From NCBI GenBank assembly GCA_027593175.1, contig JAQCJI010000022.1, forward strand, positions 1 through 32,198: a DNA stretch of 32,198 nt. The letters run 5' to 3'. Positions 7,566 through 15,576 of the stretch are shown here, piece by piece; position 1 is the first letter of the stretch, and every line of letters begins with the position of its first letter. Under the pieces are notes generated by a model that was not told where the DNA came from, searched no databases, and was given only the letters and a program-made list of their open reading frames with translations. This stretch comes from Bacteroidota bacterium (GTDB lineage: Bacteria; Bacteroidota; Bacteroidia; Cytophagales; Cyclobacteriaceae). A program made the position numbers and the translations under genes.

Positions 7566-9429
7566 GGTTGTTTTTTTACTAGTTCTTGTAAGTGTAGGGT
7601 ACAATTCTATCGGATGTGGACAAGAAATTCAAAAAGGATACTTCCAGTCCCCCGTAAAGCCAGGTGCTCGAAATTACCTTGCTGGCAACTTCGCTGAACT
7701 CCGGCCCAACCACTTCCATACGGGTTTGGATTACAAGTTTGACGCAGTAGAAGGCGAACCCATTTATGCTGCAGCTACAGGATGGATACATCGAATCAAA
7801 ATCTCCTCTTTCGGCTACGGCAATGTGATCTATCTAAAACACCCGAGCGGACACATTACAGTCTATGGCCACCTAAGAAACTTTAATCCCGCACTGGAAG
7901 CCTGGATGAAAAAAAAGATGTACGAGGCCAAGCAAAATGAATTGGAGTTAACCTTGAAAATAGGCGAAATACCGATCAAAAAAGGAGAGCTCATTGCCTA
8001 TGGTGGGAATACGGGAAGCTCGGGTGGCCCTCACCTTCACTTTGAAATTCGTGATAGCCTGGATCGAGCCCTCGATCCTTTGTTAGCAGGTTATTCCGAA
8101 ATCTTAGACAAAATCGGGCCCACCCCACAAAAAATCGCAATTGTCCCCCTCGAACTGGATAGCCGTGTCAATGGAAAATTCCAACGCTTAGAACTCACTC
8201 CCGTACTTAATGGAACTAGTTACAGTATCACTGAAAACATACAGGTAACGGGGAAAATAGGAATAGAGGTTCAAGGTTACGACAAGTTGGATGGAGCCGA
8301 AAATCAAAATGGCTTCCCAAAATTTGAAGTTTCTGATGATTCTGGTCCACTATTAAAACTCATGGTAGACCAGGTAGATTTCAATTATTCCCGGCATTTT
8401 TTACTTCATACCCATCAAAATCGCTTTACCAAACTCTATTTTCAAAAGGATTTGAAATTTTCCTTTTTTACGCCAAATACCTCAGATACGGGAGTAATTC
8501 AATTAGAGGCAGGAAAAAAGAGGAATATTCAAATCAAACTTATTGATGCTTACAACAATTCCAGAATCGTTAAATTAAGCCTGACTGGTACCGATTTGGA
8601 TTCTACCTTATCCGATGGAACTGCACCACAAAAAGCTCAGGTGAGTTATTACAAAAACATCCTTAAGATCAAAGTAGCCCAAACAGACAAAGGAGGCTTG
8701 GCCAAATTTGAGGTGGGAAATACCACCTACGAAATACTTCCTGCCTACCAGGATGCTGCTAGCAGAACCTACCTTTGGGACCTGCGATTTGGAATCCCTA
8801 AAAAAATTGACCTGTGTTCAGAAATATACATTCCGGACATTCTAGGATATTTCCCAGTCGGAAGAGAGCGTTTGCATGCCATTACCAACCTTCAGATTCG
8901 AACAGAGGCTAATAGCCTTTTAGAAGACCTTTACCTACGAGTTACACAAACAGGATCAACCAATTCACCAGTTCTTAATCTAGGTGAAACAACCTCTTAC
9001 CTTTGGAATAACTTAGAAGCCAACTGGGAAGTAAGTGGATATAGTGGAAACAAGGCAAAAACACAAGTGTACCAACGCTCTGCAAACGGAGCGCTTAGCT
9101 TTATTGGTGGTGAATGGATGGGAAATCAAATTCGATTCAAAACCAGAAATTTTGGTAATTTTGTTTTAGCTGAAGATGCTACCAAACCCAGTGTCAGCCC
9201 AATTAAAGTAAACGCACAAGGCATGCGCTTCACGATCAAAGACAACCTGTCCGGAATCAAAAGTTTTGAGGCATTTGTCAATGGCGAATGGGTTTTAATG
9301 CGCTACGAACACAAACAAGCCGTTGTTTGGTCAGAAACTCTGAATGGGCAATCCCTGAAAGGGCCTGCTATCCTAAGAGTGACCGATCAAGCAGGGAATG
9401 TGGCAGAGTGGCGTGGAACCTTGAATTAA
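7549..9429 (+). CDS. M23 family (LytM-type) metallopeptidase, secreted
   Basis: Zinc peptidase of the lysostaphin/LytM type, expected to cut peptidoglycan cross-bridges in the periplasm. From ATG 7549 there is a hydrophobic export signal (about 5-24). The M23 domain follows at about 45-185 with zinc and catalytic residues His57 and Asp61 (HTGLD), His108 (YGHL) and His162/His164 (HLHFE), all intact. The remaining roughly 430 residues carry no clear motif but look beta-rich. IKDNLSGIKSFEAFVNGEW near the end resembles an Ig-like domain. Cys23 in NSIGC could be a relaxed lipobox. An alternative ATG lies at 7534. The start lies within the FAH gene, so the two are likely co-transcribed. Confidence 0.9.
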   Translation: MLKLNKVVFLLVLVSVGYNSIGCGQEIQKGYFQSPVKPGARNYLAGNFAELRPNHFHTGLDYKFDAVEGEPIYAAATGWIHRIKISSFGYGNVIYLKHPSGHITVYGHLRNFNPALEAWMKKKMYEAKQNELELTLKIGEIPIKKGELIAYGGNTGSSGGPHLHFEIRDSLDRALDPLLAGYSEILDKIGPTPQKIAIVPLELDSRVNGKFQRLELTPVLNGTSYSITENIQVTGKIGIEVQGYDKLDGAENQNGFPKFEVSDDSGPLLKLMVDQVDFNYSRHFLLHTHQNRFTKLYFQKDLKFSFFTPNTSDTGVIQLEAGKKRNIQIKLIDAYNNSRIVKLSLTGTDLDSTLSDGTAPQKAQVSYYKNILKIKVAQTDKGGLAKFEVGNTTYEILPAYQDAASRTYLWDLRFGIPKKIDLCSEIYIPDILGYFPVGRERLHAITNLQIRTEANSLLEDLYLRVTQTGSTNSPVLNLGETTSYLWNNLEANWEVSGYSGNKAKTQVYQRSANGALSFIGGEWMGNQIRFKTRNFGNFVLAEDATKPSVSPIKVNAQGMRFTIKDNLSGIKSFEAFVNGEWVLMRYEHKQAVVWSETLNGQSLKGPAILRVTDQAGNVAEWRGTLN

Positions 9430-9446
9430 TGTTTTTAAACCTAAAC

Positions 9447-9905
9447 ATGAATAATATGTCCTTAGAAGTGGGTCAAATGGCACCTAATTTTGAAGCTAAA
9501 ATTGAAACTGGAGCTTCTATCAAACTATCCGACTATCGCGGAAAAAAAGTGATTCTTTATTTTTATCCTAAAGATGCTACTCCAGGTTGTACAACACAGG
9601 CCTGTAATCTTAGAGACAACTACGATGCTTTGCTTAAGTTGGGTTATGTGGTGTTTGGCATTAGTTCAGACGATGAAAAATCCCATAAAAAATTTATTGA
9701 AAAGCAAAATCTACCTTTTTCATTAATTGCAGATACTGACCTAAAAGTTCATCACGCGTATAGCACTTGGATAGAAAAATCCATGTATGGCCGTGCTTAC
9801 ATGGGTACAGCCCGAACCACCTTTGTCATCGATGAAGCTGGAAAAATTACAGAAATAATCCAAAAAGTAGACACCAAAAATCACACGGCACAAGTGCTTA
9901 AGTAA
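9447..9905 (+). CDS. bcp: Thioredoxin-dependent peroxiredoxin (Bcp/PrxQ)
   Basis: Reduces hydrogen peroxide and organic hydroperoxides with electrons from thioredoxin. The peroxidatic Cys48 lies in DATPGCTTQAC and the resolving Cys53 is five residues on, the atypical 2-Cys spacing of E. coli Bcp. Other thioredoxin-fold markers are YFYPKD, VFGISSDD and a C-terminal RTTFVIDEAGKI. At 152 residues it is the expected size. ATG at 9447 is used; ATG at 9456 (MSLEVGQ) is an equally good alternative that would match the usual family start. It lies 17 bp after the M23 gene and 9 bp before the transketolase N-subunit, so it is embedded in a rightward transcript. Confidence 0.95.
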   Translation: MNNMSLEVGQMAPNFEAKIETGASIKLSDYRGKKVILYFYPKDATPGCTTQACNLRDNYDALLKLGYVVFGISSDDEKSHKKFIEKQNLPFSLIADTDLKVHHAYSTWIEKSMYGRAYMGTARTTFVIDEAGKITEIIQKVDTKNHTAQVLK

Positions 9906-9914
9906 CCTAGCCCT

Positions 9915-10766
9915 ATGAAAAAACAATCTCTACCTGAGCTACAAAAAATCTGTAGCCAACTTCGAAGAGACGTATTACGCATGGTTCATGCGGTGCAATC
10001 CGGACACCCGGGTGCTCCCTTGGGTTGTGCAGAGTTTTTTGTCGCCCTTTATTTTGATCAGCTTCACCACAATCCAGATTTCCAAATGAATGGAAAGGGT
10101 GAAGATCTATTTTTCCTTTCAAATGGGCACCTATCTGCAGGTTGGTATTCCGTATTAGCTCGAAGTGGATATTTTCCGGTGGCCGAACTGAAAACTTTCC
10201 GCAAACTGAATTCAAGACTACAAGGGCATCCAGCTACCCATGAACATTTACCAGGAATTCGCATCGCTTCCGGTTCCTTGGGTCAAGGATTATCAGTGGC
10301 TATAGGGACTGCGCAAGCTAAGGAAATAGATCAGGACAATAGTTTGGTCTATGTACTTATGGGGGATGGAGAACTGCAAGAAGGACAAGTCTGGGAAGCA
10401 GCGATGTATGCTGCGCATTTTGGTGTAGATAATCTAATTGCAACAGTAGACTACAATGGGCAACAGATCGACGGTCCTACCATAAAAGTGATGGACTTAA
10501 AAAATCTCAAAGCCAAATGGGAAGCTTTTGGCTGGGAAGTCATCGAAACCAAAGAGGGAAATGACCTTGCATCCGTAATTGCTGGTTTGGAAAAAGCAAA
10601 GTCCCTCACTGGAAAGGGCAAACCCATCCTGAATCTTCTCTATACCGAAATGGGCTATGGAGTAGATTTTATGGTGGGTACACACAAGTGGCATGGCTCC
10701 CCTCCCAACGACGAGCAATTGGCACTTGCCTTGGGTCAATTGGAAGAAACACTTGGCGATTATTAA
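9915..10766 (+). CDS. Transketolase, N-terminal (TPP-binding) subunit
   Basis: Transketolase moves two-carbon units between sugar phosphates in the non-oxidative pentose phosphate pathway. Here it is encoded as two genes, and this 283-residue half carries the thiamine-diphosphate pyrophosphate domain. The TPP/metal motif begins GDGELQEGQVWEA at 150 and closes at DYNGQQIDG (179-187), where the metal-binding Asn is Asn181. The substrate-contacting histidine regions SGHPGAPLG (29-37) and SNGHLSAG (69-76) are present. The partner gene starts 24 bp downstream. The split form is common in this phylum and in archaea. Confidence 0.94.
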   Translation: MKKQSLPELQKICSQLRRDVLRMVHAVQSGHPGAPLGCAEFFVALYFDQLHHNPDFQMNGKGEDLFFLSNGHLSAGWYSVLARSGYFPVAELKTFRKLNSRLQGHPATHEHLPGIRIASGSLGQGLSVAIGTAQAKEIDQDNSLVYVLMGDGELQEGQVWEAAMYAAHFGVDNLIATVDYNGQQIDGPTIKVMDLKNLKAKWEAFGWEVIETKEGNDLASVIAGLEKAKSLTGKGKPILNLLYTEMGYGVDFMVGTHKWHGSPPNDEQLALALGQLEETLGDY

Positions 10767-10790
10767 TTATCTATCGCAAAAAAAAAGAAA

Positions 10791-11753
10791 ATGAGCTTAG
10801 ACTTAAAATTTAATTATACCGAAAAGAAAGATACCCGCTCTGGTTTTGGCGATGGATTTTTGGAAGCTGGAAGAAAAAACCCCAACGTGGTAGGCCTTTG
10901 CGCCGATTTGATCGGATCCTTAAAGATGGGAGACTTTCAAAAAGAATTTCCTGACCGCTTCTTCCAAACAGGCATCGCTGAGGCCAACATGATTGGACTT
11001 GCTGCAGGGATGGCCTTGGGAGGAAAAATTCCATTTGCAGGCACCTTTGCCAATTTTGCCACAGGACGAGTGTACGATCAAATCCGTCAATCCGTCGCCT
11101 ATTCTGATAAAAATGTGAAAATCTGTGCCTCACACGCCGGATTGACTTTGGGAGAGGATGGGGCTACCCACCAGATTCTGGAAGATTTGGGTATGATGAA
11201 AATGCTTCCGCACATGACAGTGATCAACCCCTGTGACTACAACCAAACCAAGGCTGCTACAATCGCTATCGCAGAATACGAGGGACCAGTATATCTTCGC
11301 TTTGGACGACCAATTTGGCCGATTTTCACACCTGCCAACCAGAAGTTTGAAATCGGTAAAGCATGGAAAATGATCGATGGGAAGGATTTGACCATTTTTG
11401 CTACTGGACACCTTGTATGGGAAGCAGTAGTAGCGGAGGCAATGCTACGCGAAGAAGGGATTCACGCCGAAGTGATCAATATCCACACGATTAAGCCTTT
11501 GGATACAGAAGCGATCTTAGAATCAGTGAAAAAGACGGGTTGTGCCGTCTCTGCCGAAGAACACCAGCTCAATGGAGGTCTAGGTGATAGCATTGCACAA
11601 GCCTTTATTCGTTACAATCCTGCTCCCTTGGAGTATGTAGGAGTGAACGATAGCTTTGGTGAATCAGGTACCCCAACCCAGCTCCTAGAAAAATACGGAC
11701 TCAACGCCGAAAATATCGTCAAGGCTGCCAAAAAAGCCCTTAAAAGAAAATAA
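10791..11753 (+). CDS. Transketolase, C-terminal subunit
   Basis: Second half of the split transketolase, 320 residues, containing the pyrimidine-binding domain (about 13-180) and the C-terminal domain (about 190-315). Glu64 in FQTGIAEANMIGLAAGMAL is the glutamate that activates the TPP aminopyrimidine ring. The phosphate-binding region SHAGLTLGEDGATHQ and YLRFGRP follow as expected. In the C-terminal domain VSAEEHQLNGGLGDSIAQ is the usual signature. It must pair with the preceding gene product to form an active site. No hairpin terminator follows before the GH30 gene, 37 bp on. Confidence 0.94.
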   Translation: MSLDLKFNYTEKKDTRSGFGDGFLEAGRKNPNVVGLCADLIGSLKMGDFQKEFPDRFFQTGIAEANMIGLAAGMALGGKIPFAGTFANFATGRVYDQIRQSVAYSDKNVKICASHAGLTLGEDGATHQILEDLGMMKMLPHMTVINPCDYNQTKAATIAIAEYEGPVYLRFGRPIWPIFTPANQKFEIGKAWKMIDGKDLTIFATGHLVWEAVVAEAMLREEGIHAEVINIHTIKPLDTEAILESVKKTGCAVSAEEHQLNGGLGDSIAQAFIRYNPAPLEYVGVNDSFGESGTPTQLLEKYGLNAENIVKAAKKALKRK

Positions 11754-11790
11754 ATTAGTTACCCACCTCGGCGATAAATTTATTTACCCT

Positions 11791-13179
11791 ATGCCAATAC
11801 GACCTACCCTCCTCCTCTGGCTTCTCATCTCCTTTGGCTATTCAGCCAAAGGACAGACACCATCTTACTGGCTGACTGACCCTAAGTTAGGCGTCCTATT
11901 TCAGAAACAATCTATTACAAGTGCAGCTACTAACATCCCTAATGAAGAAATCAGTTTGTATCCAGATTCGATTTATCAATCCATGGATGGATTTGGGTTT
12001 ACGCTTACCCAAGGATCTGCCCAGCACCTCCTAGAAATGAGTGAGGATTCAAGAAAGAAAGTCCTAAAGGAACTGTTCGGTAATGAAGAAAAGGATATTC
12101 GAATCTCCTATTTACGACTATCTGTCGCTGCTTCGGATTTAAACAAATTCCCTTTTTCTTACAATGATCTGAAAGATCCAAATGAGACGGATCCTTCACT
12201 CACCCAATTCAGTCTGAGTTACGATACGCTGGATGTAGTCCCCATCCTCAAACAAATCTTAGCCATGAATCCAAAAGTAAGCCTTATGGCCTCTCCTTGG
12301 TCGCCTCCTACCTGGATGAAAGATAATAAGGATACGCGAGGGGGTTCACTTTTGCCCCAGTTTGAAGCCAGCTATGCGAACTATTTAGTCAAGTACATTC
12401 AAGAAATGGGGGAAAGAGGGATTCGGATAGATGCCTTGACGATACAAAACGAGCCCCTTCACCCAGGAAATAACCCTTCCTTACTCATGCTTGCGGATCA
12501 GCAGGCACGGTTTATTGGGGAATACTTGGGGCCTGCCTTCCAAAAAGCAGGAATTAGCACTAAAATCATTACTTACGACCACAATGCCAATCGGCCAGAT
12601 TATCCGATTACCGTATTATCAGATCCAAAAGCAAATCCCTATATCGATGGCTCTGCATTTCACCTCTATGAAGGAAAAATGGAGGCGCTATCCGAGGTTC
12701 ACCAAGCCTTCCCGGACAAACACATTTACTTCACGGAGCAGTGGGTGGGTTCTCCGGGCAACCTAGAAGTAGATATCGCATGGCATGTCAAAAACCTGCT
12801 CATTGGCGCCCCAAGAAACTGGGCAAAGACCGTCTTAGAATGGAATCTCAGTTCCAATCCAGAGCTAACACCACATACCGACAGAGGAGGCTGTTACCGC
12901 TGCTTGGGGGCGATCACCATTTCCGATAATGAAGTAGTTCGGAATCCTGCCTATTACGTCATCGCGCATGCCAGCAAATTGGTAGATCCAGGATCTAAAC
13001 GAATTGGATCTTCTGAATCCAAAGAACTTCCTAATGTTGCATTTATCCGACCGGATGGCAGAAAAGTGCTGATTGTCCACAACGACACGGCCAAGGAAAT
13101 TCGATTTGCTATCAAGGAAAACACCTCCTCTTTTCCTGCCTCATTACCATCAGGTGCCACAGGCACTTGGCTTTGGTAA
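11791..13179 (+). CDS. Secreted glycoside hydrolase family 30 enzyme
   Basis: A retaining beta-glycosidase of family GH30, whose members include glucosylceramidases and beta-1,6-glucanases. A signal peptide spans about 1-21 (ending SAKGQ). The TIM barrel starts with the typical QSMDGFGFTLTQGSA (63-77) and includes LMASPWSPPTWMK (165-177). The acid/base is Glu221 in LTIQNEP and the nucleophile is Glu316 in YFTEQW. The C-terminal beta-sandwich ends in a Trp-rich tail (TGTWLW). No SusC/SusD pair or other polysaccharide-utilisation genes are adjacent, so the substrate is open. Oxidoreductase and DUF1080 genes lie across the shared terminator. Confidence 0.93.
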   Translation: MPIRPTLLLWLLISFGYSAKGQTPSYWLTDPKLGVLFQKQSITSAATNIPNEEISLYPDSIYQSMDGFGFTLTQGSAQHLLEMSEDSRKKVLKELFGNEEKDIRISYLRLSVAASDLNKFPFSYNDLKDPNETDPSLTQFSLSYDTLDVVPILKQILAMNPKVSLMASPWSPPTWMKDNKDTRGGSLLPQFEASYANYLVKYIQEMGERGIRIDALTIQNEPLHPGNNPSLLMLADQQARFIGEYLGPAFQKAGISTKIITYDHNANRPDYPITVLSDPKANPYIDGSAFHLYEGKMEALSEVHQAFPDKHIYFTEQWVGSPGNLEVDIAWHVKNLLIGAPRNWAKTVLEWNLSSNPELTPHTDRGGCYRCLGAITISDNEVVRNPAYYVIAHASKLVDPGSKRIGSSESKELPNVAFIRPDGRKVLIVHNDTAKEIRFAIKENTSSFPASLPSGATGTWLW

Positions 13180-13195
13180 CTAAAACATCCTAGCA

Positions 13196-13229
13196 CAAAA
13201 AAGTCCCGAACATTCGGGACTTTTTTTGT
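13196..13229. terminator. Bidirectional intrinsic terminator
   Basis: Perfect stem AAAAAGTCCCGAA / TTCGGGACTTTTT with a two-base CA loop and A and T runs on either side. It sits between converging genes, the GH30 gene and the Gfo/Idh/MocA gene, whose stop is only about 11 bases away. Confidence 0.93.
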
Positions 13230-13239
13230 TTCAAGTGAC

Positions 13240-14583
13240 TTATACTTTCGGTACCACCCATCCGTTATTGTATTTGGCTTTCATTAATTGGTTGGCATCC
13301 GAATCAGTAAACATATTTTTTGCGGCATCCCAATAGACTTTCTTACCTGTCTTAAAGGCAATATTTCCCATCTGCGCATTGATGGCAGCCACCGAACCAG
13401 TTTGAATCCCACACTTCAATAGCTTGGCATTATTGGAAGTCATGGCCTCTACAAAATTAATGGCATGGAGTTCGAGTGCACCTGGTCCTGAAGGTTTAGA
13501 AAAGGGTATTTTCTCAACCTTTCCTTGACGTTTTCCATCGACCAATTCGGTTTCCGGAATAACCTCCCAGCCTCCTCGGTTTACCACAAGCGTGGCATTA
13601 TTGCCAATAAAGGCTATTCCTTCTGTGCTTCCGTAATTTCCGCCATCGATCCCAGTAGCATGTTCCCAGAGCATGTTAAAGCCTTCGTATTCATACACCG
13701 TCTGTAGCGTGTCTGGAGTTTCGGATGCATCATTTGGATAGGCGAATTTACCCCCTGAAGCCATCACGGATTTTGGAGCACTTACACCCATCGCATAAAG
13801 CGCAATATCAATCTCGTGAACACCCCAATCCGTCATCAAGCCTCCTGCATAATCCCAAAACCATCGGAAATTGAAATGGAAGCGATTGGTATTAAATTCT
13901 CTTTTCGGAGCAGGTCCAAGCCACATATTGTAATCTACGCCAGCAGGGACTGGGCCATTGGCTAACTTAGGAACTGGCTTCATCCAACCTTGGTAGGCCC
14001 AGCACTTCACTAAACGAATTTGGCCCAACTTGCCTGATTTCACATAGTTGATGGCTTGATCGTACTGCGAACCTGAACGCTGCCATTGACCTACTTGAAC
14101 AATCTTGCCATAGCGCTCTTGCGCTTTGACCATGATTTGACACTCTTCGATGGTATTGGCAATGGGTTTTTCTACGTACACATGCTTGCCTGCAGATACC
14201 GCATCCACCATGTTGAGGCAGTGCCAGTGGTCTGGGGTACCGATGATTACTACATCGATATCCTTATTTTCAAGCATCTTGCGGTAGTCCTTGTATTGGG
14301 TAGGTCGCGTCCCGCGGAGTTTGAATACATCTTCTGTACGCTGGTCAAGCACACTTTGGTCCACATCGCAGAGAGCCACACAGTTTACCTGTGGAATCTT
14401 TAAGTGCACATTCATGTTGGACCAACCCATCCCCTTACAGCCAATTAGGCCATAGTTGATTTGGTCATTGGGTCCGATGCTGCGTGTGAATTTGCCGAAG
14501 TCGGCCGCAGTCAATATGGATGGTATGCTCAAGCCTGCGCCGAGCAGCATGGTATTTTGGATAAATTGTCTTCTTGAAGTCAT
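13240..14583 (-). CDS. Gfo/Idh/MocA family oxidoreductase with Tat signal
   Basis: NAD(P)-dependent sugar or polyol dehydrogenase-type protein, 447 residues. The N-terminus MTSRRQFIQNTMLLGAGLSI is a twin-arginine signal, so it is exported folded, presumably with bound nucleotide. The Rossmann motif is GLIGCKGMG (45-53). EKP at 138-140 is the conserved catalytic-region motif, and DWGVHEID (252-259) supplies the active-site Asp/His pair. It lies 63 bp downstream of the DUF1080 gene on the same strand. Exported Gfo/Idh/MocA enzymes paired with DUF1080 proteins are linked to glycoside oxidation to 3-keto sugars, so a role in such a pathway is a reasonable inference. Confidence 0.93.
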   Translation of the reverse strand: MTSRRQFIQNTMLLGAGLSIPSILTAADFGKFTRSIGPNDQINYGLIGCKGMGWSNMNVHLKIPQVNCVALCDVDQSVLDQRTEDVFKLRGTRPTQYKDYRKMLENKDIDVVIIGTPDHWHCLNMVDAVSAGKHVYVEKPIANTIEECQIMVKAQERYGKIVQVGQWQRSGSQYDQAINYVKSGKLGQIRLVKCWAYQGWMKPVPKLANGPVPAGVDYNMWLGPAPKREFNTNRFHFNFRWFWDYAGGLMTDWGVHEIDIALYAMGVSAPKSVMASGGKFAYPNDASETPDTLQTVYEYEGFNMLWEHATGIDGGNYGSTEGIAFIGNNATLVVNRGGWEVIPETELVDGKRQGKVEKIPFSKPSGPGALELHAINFVEAMTSNNAKLLKCGIQTGSVAAINAQMGNIAFKTGKKVYWDAAKNMFTDSDANQLMKAKYNNGWVVPKV

Positions 14584-14646
14584 GGGATAAAGGAGTATAA
14601 AAATTAACTGAATTAAATCAATAAATAAAGATACGGAAAAACAGAT

Positions 14647-15417
14647 TTAAAGCGGTCTCACCCAAATGTTTCGGAAACGAACAGGGTTGCCGTGATCCTG
14701 AAGCATTATTGGAAGTGCCTCGGCGTGAGCCTTATAATTTGGAATACCAATGTATTCGGATGGGCCTTTGAGGATTACATTATTTTGCACCAAGACCCCA
14801 TTGATCAATACGGTAACAGTGGCTGGAGAGGTCAACATTCCATTTTTATCAAAGCGAGGCGCCTTGAAAATGATGTCGTAGTAATTCCAATCACCTGGCC
14901 CTCTCAACGGATTCACCAAAGGAGGATATTGCTTGTAAATACTTCCTGCTTGCCCATTGGTGTAGGTTTTACTTTCGTAGCTATCTAGGATTTGTACTTC
15001 ATACAAGCCCATTAAATAGAGACCCGAGTTTCCTCTTCCCTGTCCTTCCCCTACAATTTCAGTAGGTGCTGACCATTCGATATGGAATTGAGCATCGCCA
15101 AAGGCAAGCTTGGATTGAATATTTCCTGTTTCCTTCTTTACCACCAACTCTCCATTCTCAATCTTCCAGAGTGCAGGACTCGATCCATCCTTAGCAGAGA
15201 CAAAGTTGGAAAGGTTGCTGCCATCAAACAGGACAACCGCATCCGATGGTGCCTGATTATTCATCGCACCAGGTGTCACCTTAGGAGGTACAGGAGTATA
15301 AAACTCCGTCGCCTGGGGAGGCATGGCTGGCGGAGTTGGAGTCTGCTGCGCAAAAGCCAATGATGCTGTTCCTAGGCTAGCCAAGAGGACTACAATAAAT
15401 AATTTTTTTTGATTCAT
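14647..15417 (-). CDS. DUF1080 (3-keto-disaccharide hydrolase-like) secreted protein
   Basis: A 256-residue exported protein. ATG at 15417 gives a clean signal peptide (MNQKKLFIVVLLASLGTASLAFAQ; cleavage near 24). A proline-rich linker runs to about 55, followed by one DUF1080 domain (about 60-256) starting VVLFDGSNLSNFV and including GEGQGRGNSGLYLMG, YEVQILDSY and a C-terminal VRFRNIWVRPL, all hallmarks of the family. The fold is a concanavalin-like jelly roll. Characterised members act on 3-keto glycosides. An in-frame upstream start would add a hydrophobic stretch ahead of the signal peptide and is unlikely. It is probably co-transcribed with the downstream oxidoreductase. Confidence 0.9.
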   Translation of the reverse strand: MNQKKLFIVVLLASLGTASLAFAQQTPTPPAMPPQATEFYTPVPPKVTPGAMNNQAPSDAVVLFDGSNLSNFVSAKDGSSPALWKIENGELVVKKETGNIQSKLAFGDAQFHIEWSAPTEIVGEGQGRGNSGLYLMGLYEVQILDSYESKTYTNGQAGSIYKQYPPLVNPLRGPGDWNYYDIIFKAPRFDKNGMLTSPATVTVLINGVLVQNNVILKGPSEYIGIPNYKAHAEALPIMLQDHGNPVRFRNIWVRPL

Positions 15418-15576
15418 AGGATAAGTTGGGTTTGAATTGCGAACTGATGCCTTAAAATACAGAAAAATTATAAGAACTTGTAATACCACTGATGGATTTT
15501 ATGTAACATTTAATACACAATTCATTAACAGAAATAAATCATACCTTTCCTACTTTTCTTAAAATATTTAAACGAT

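Noticed and set aside
9288-9446. Upstream extension of the Bcp reading frame
   Set aside because: It lies within the M23 coding region in another frame; the peroxiredoxin family starts at about 9447-9456.
15418-15489. Upstream extension of the DUF1080 protein
   Set aside because: The extension places a second hydrophobic stretch before an already complete signal peptide starting at 15417.
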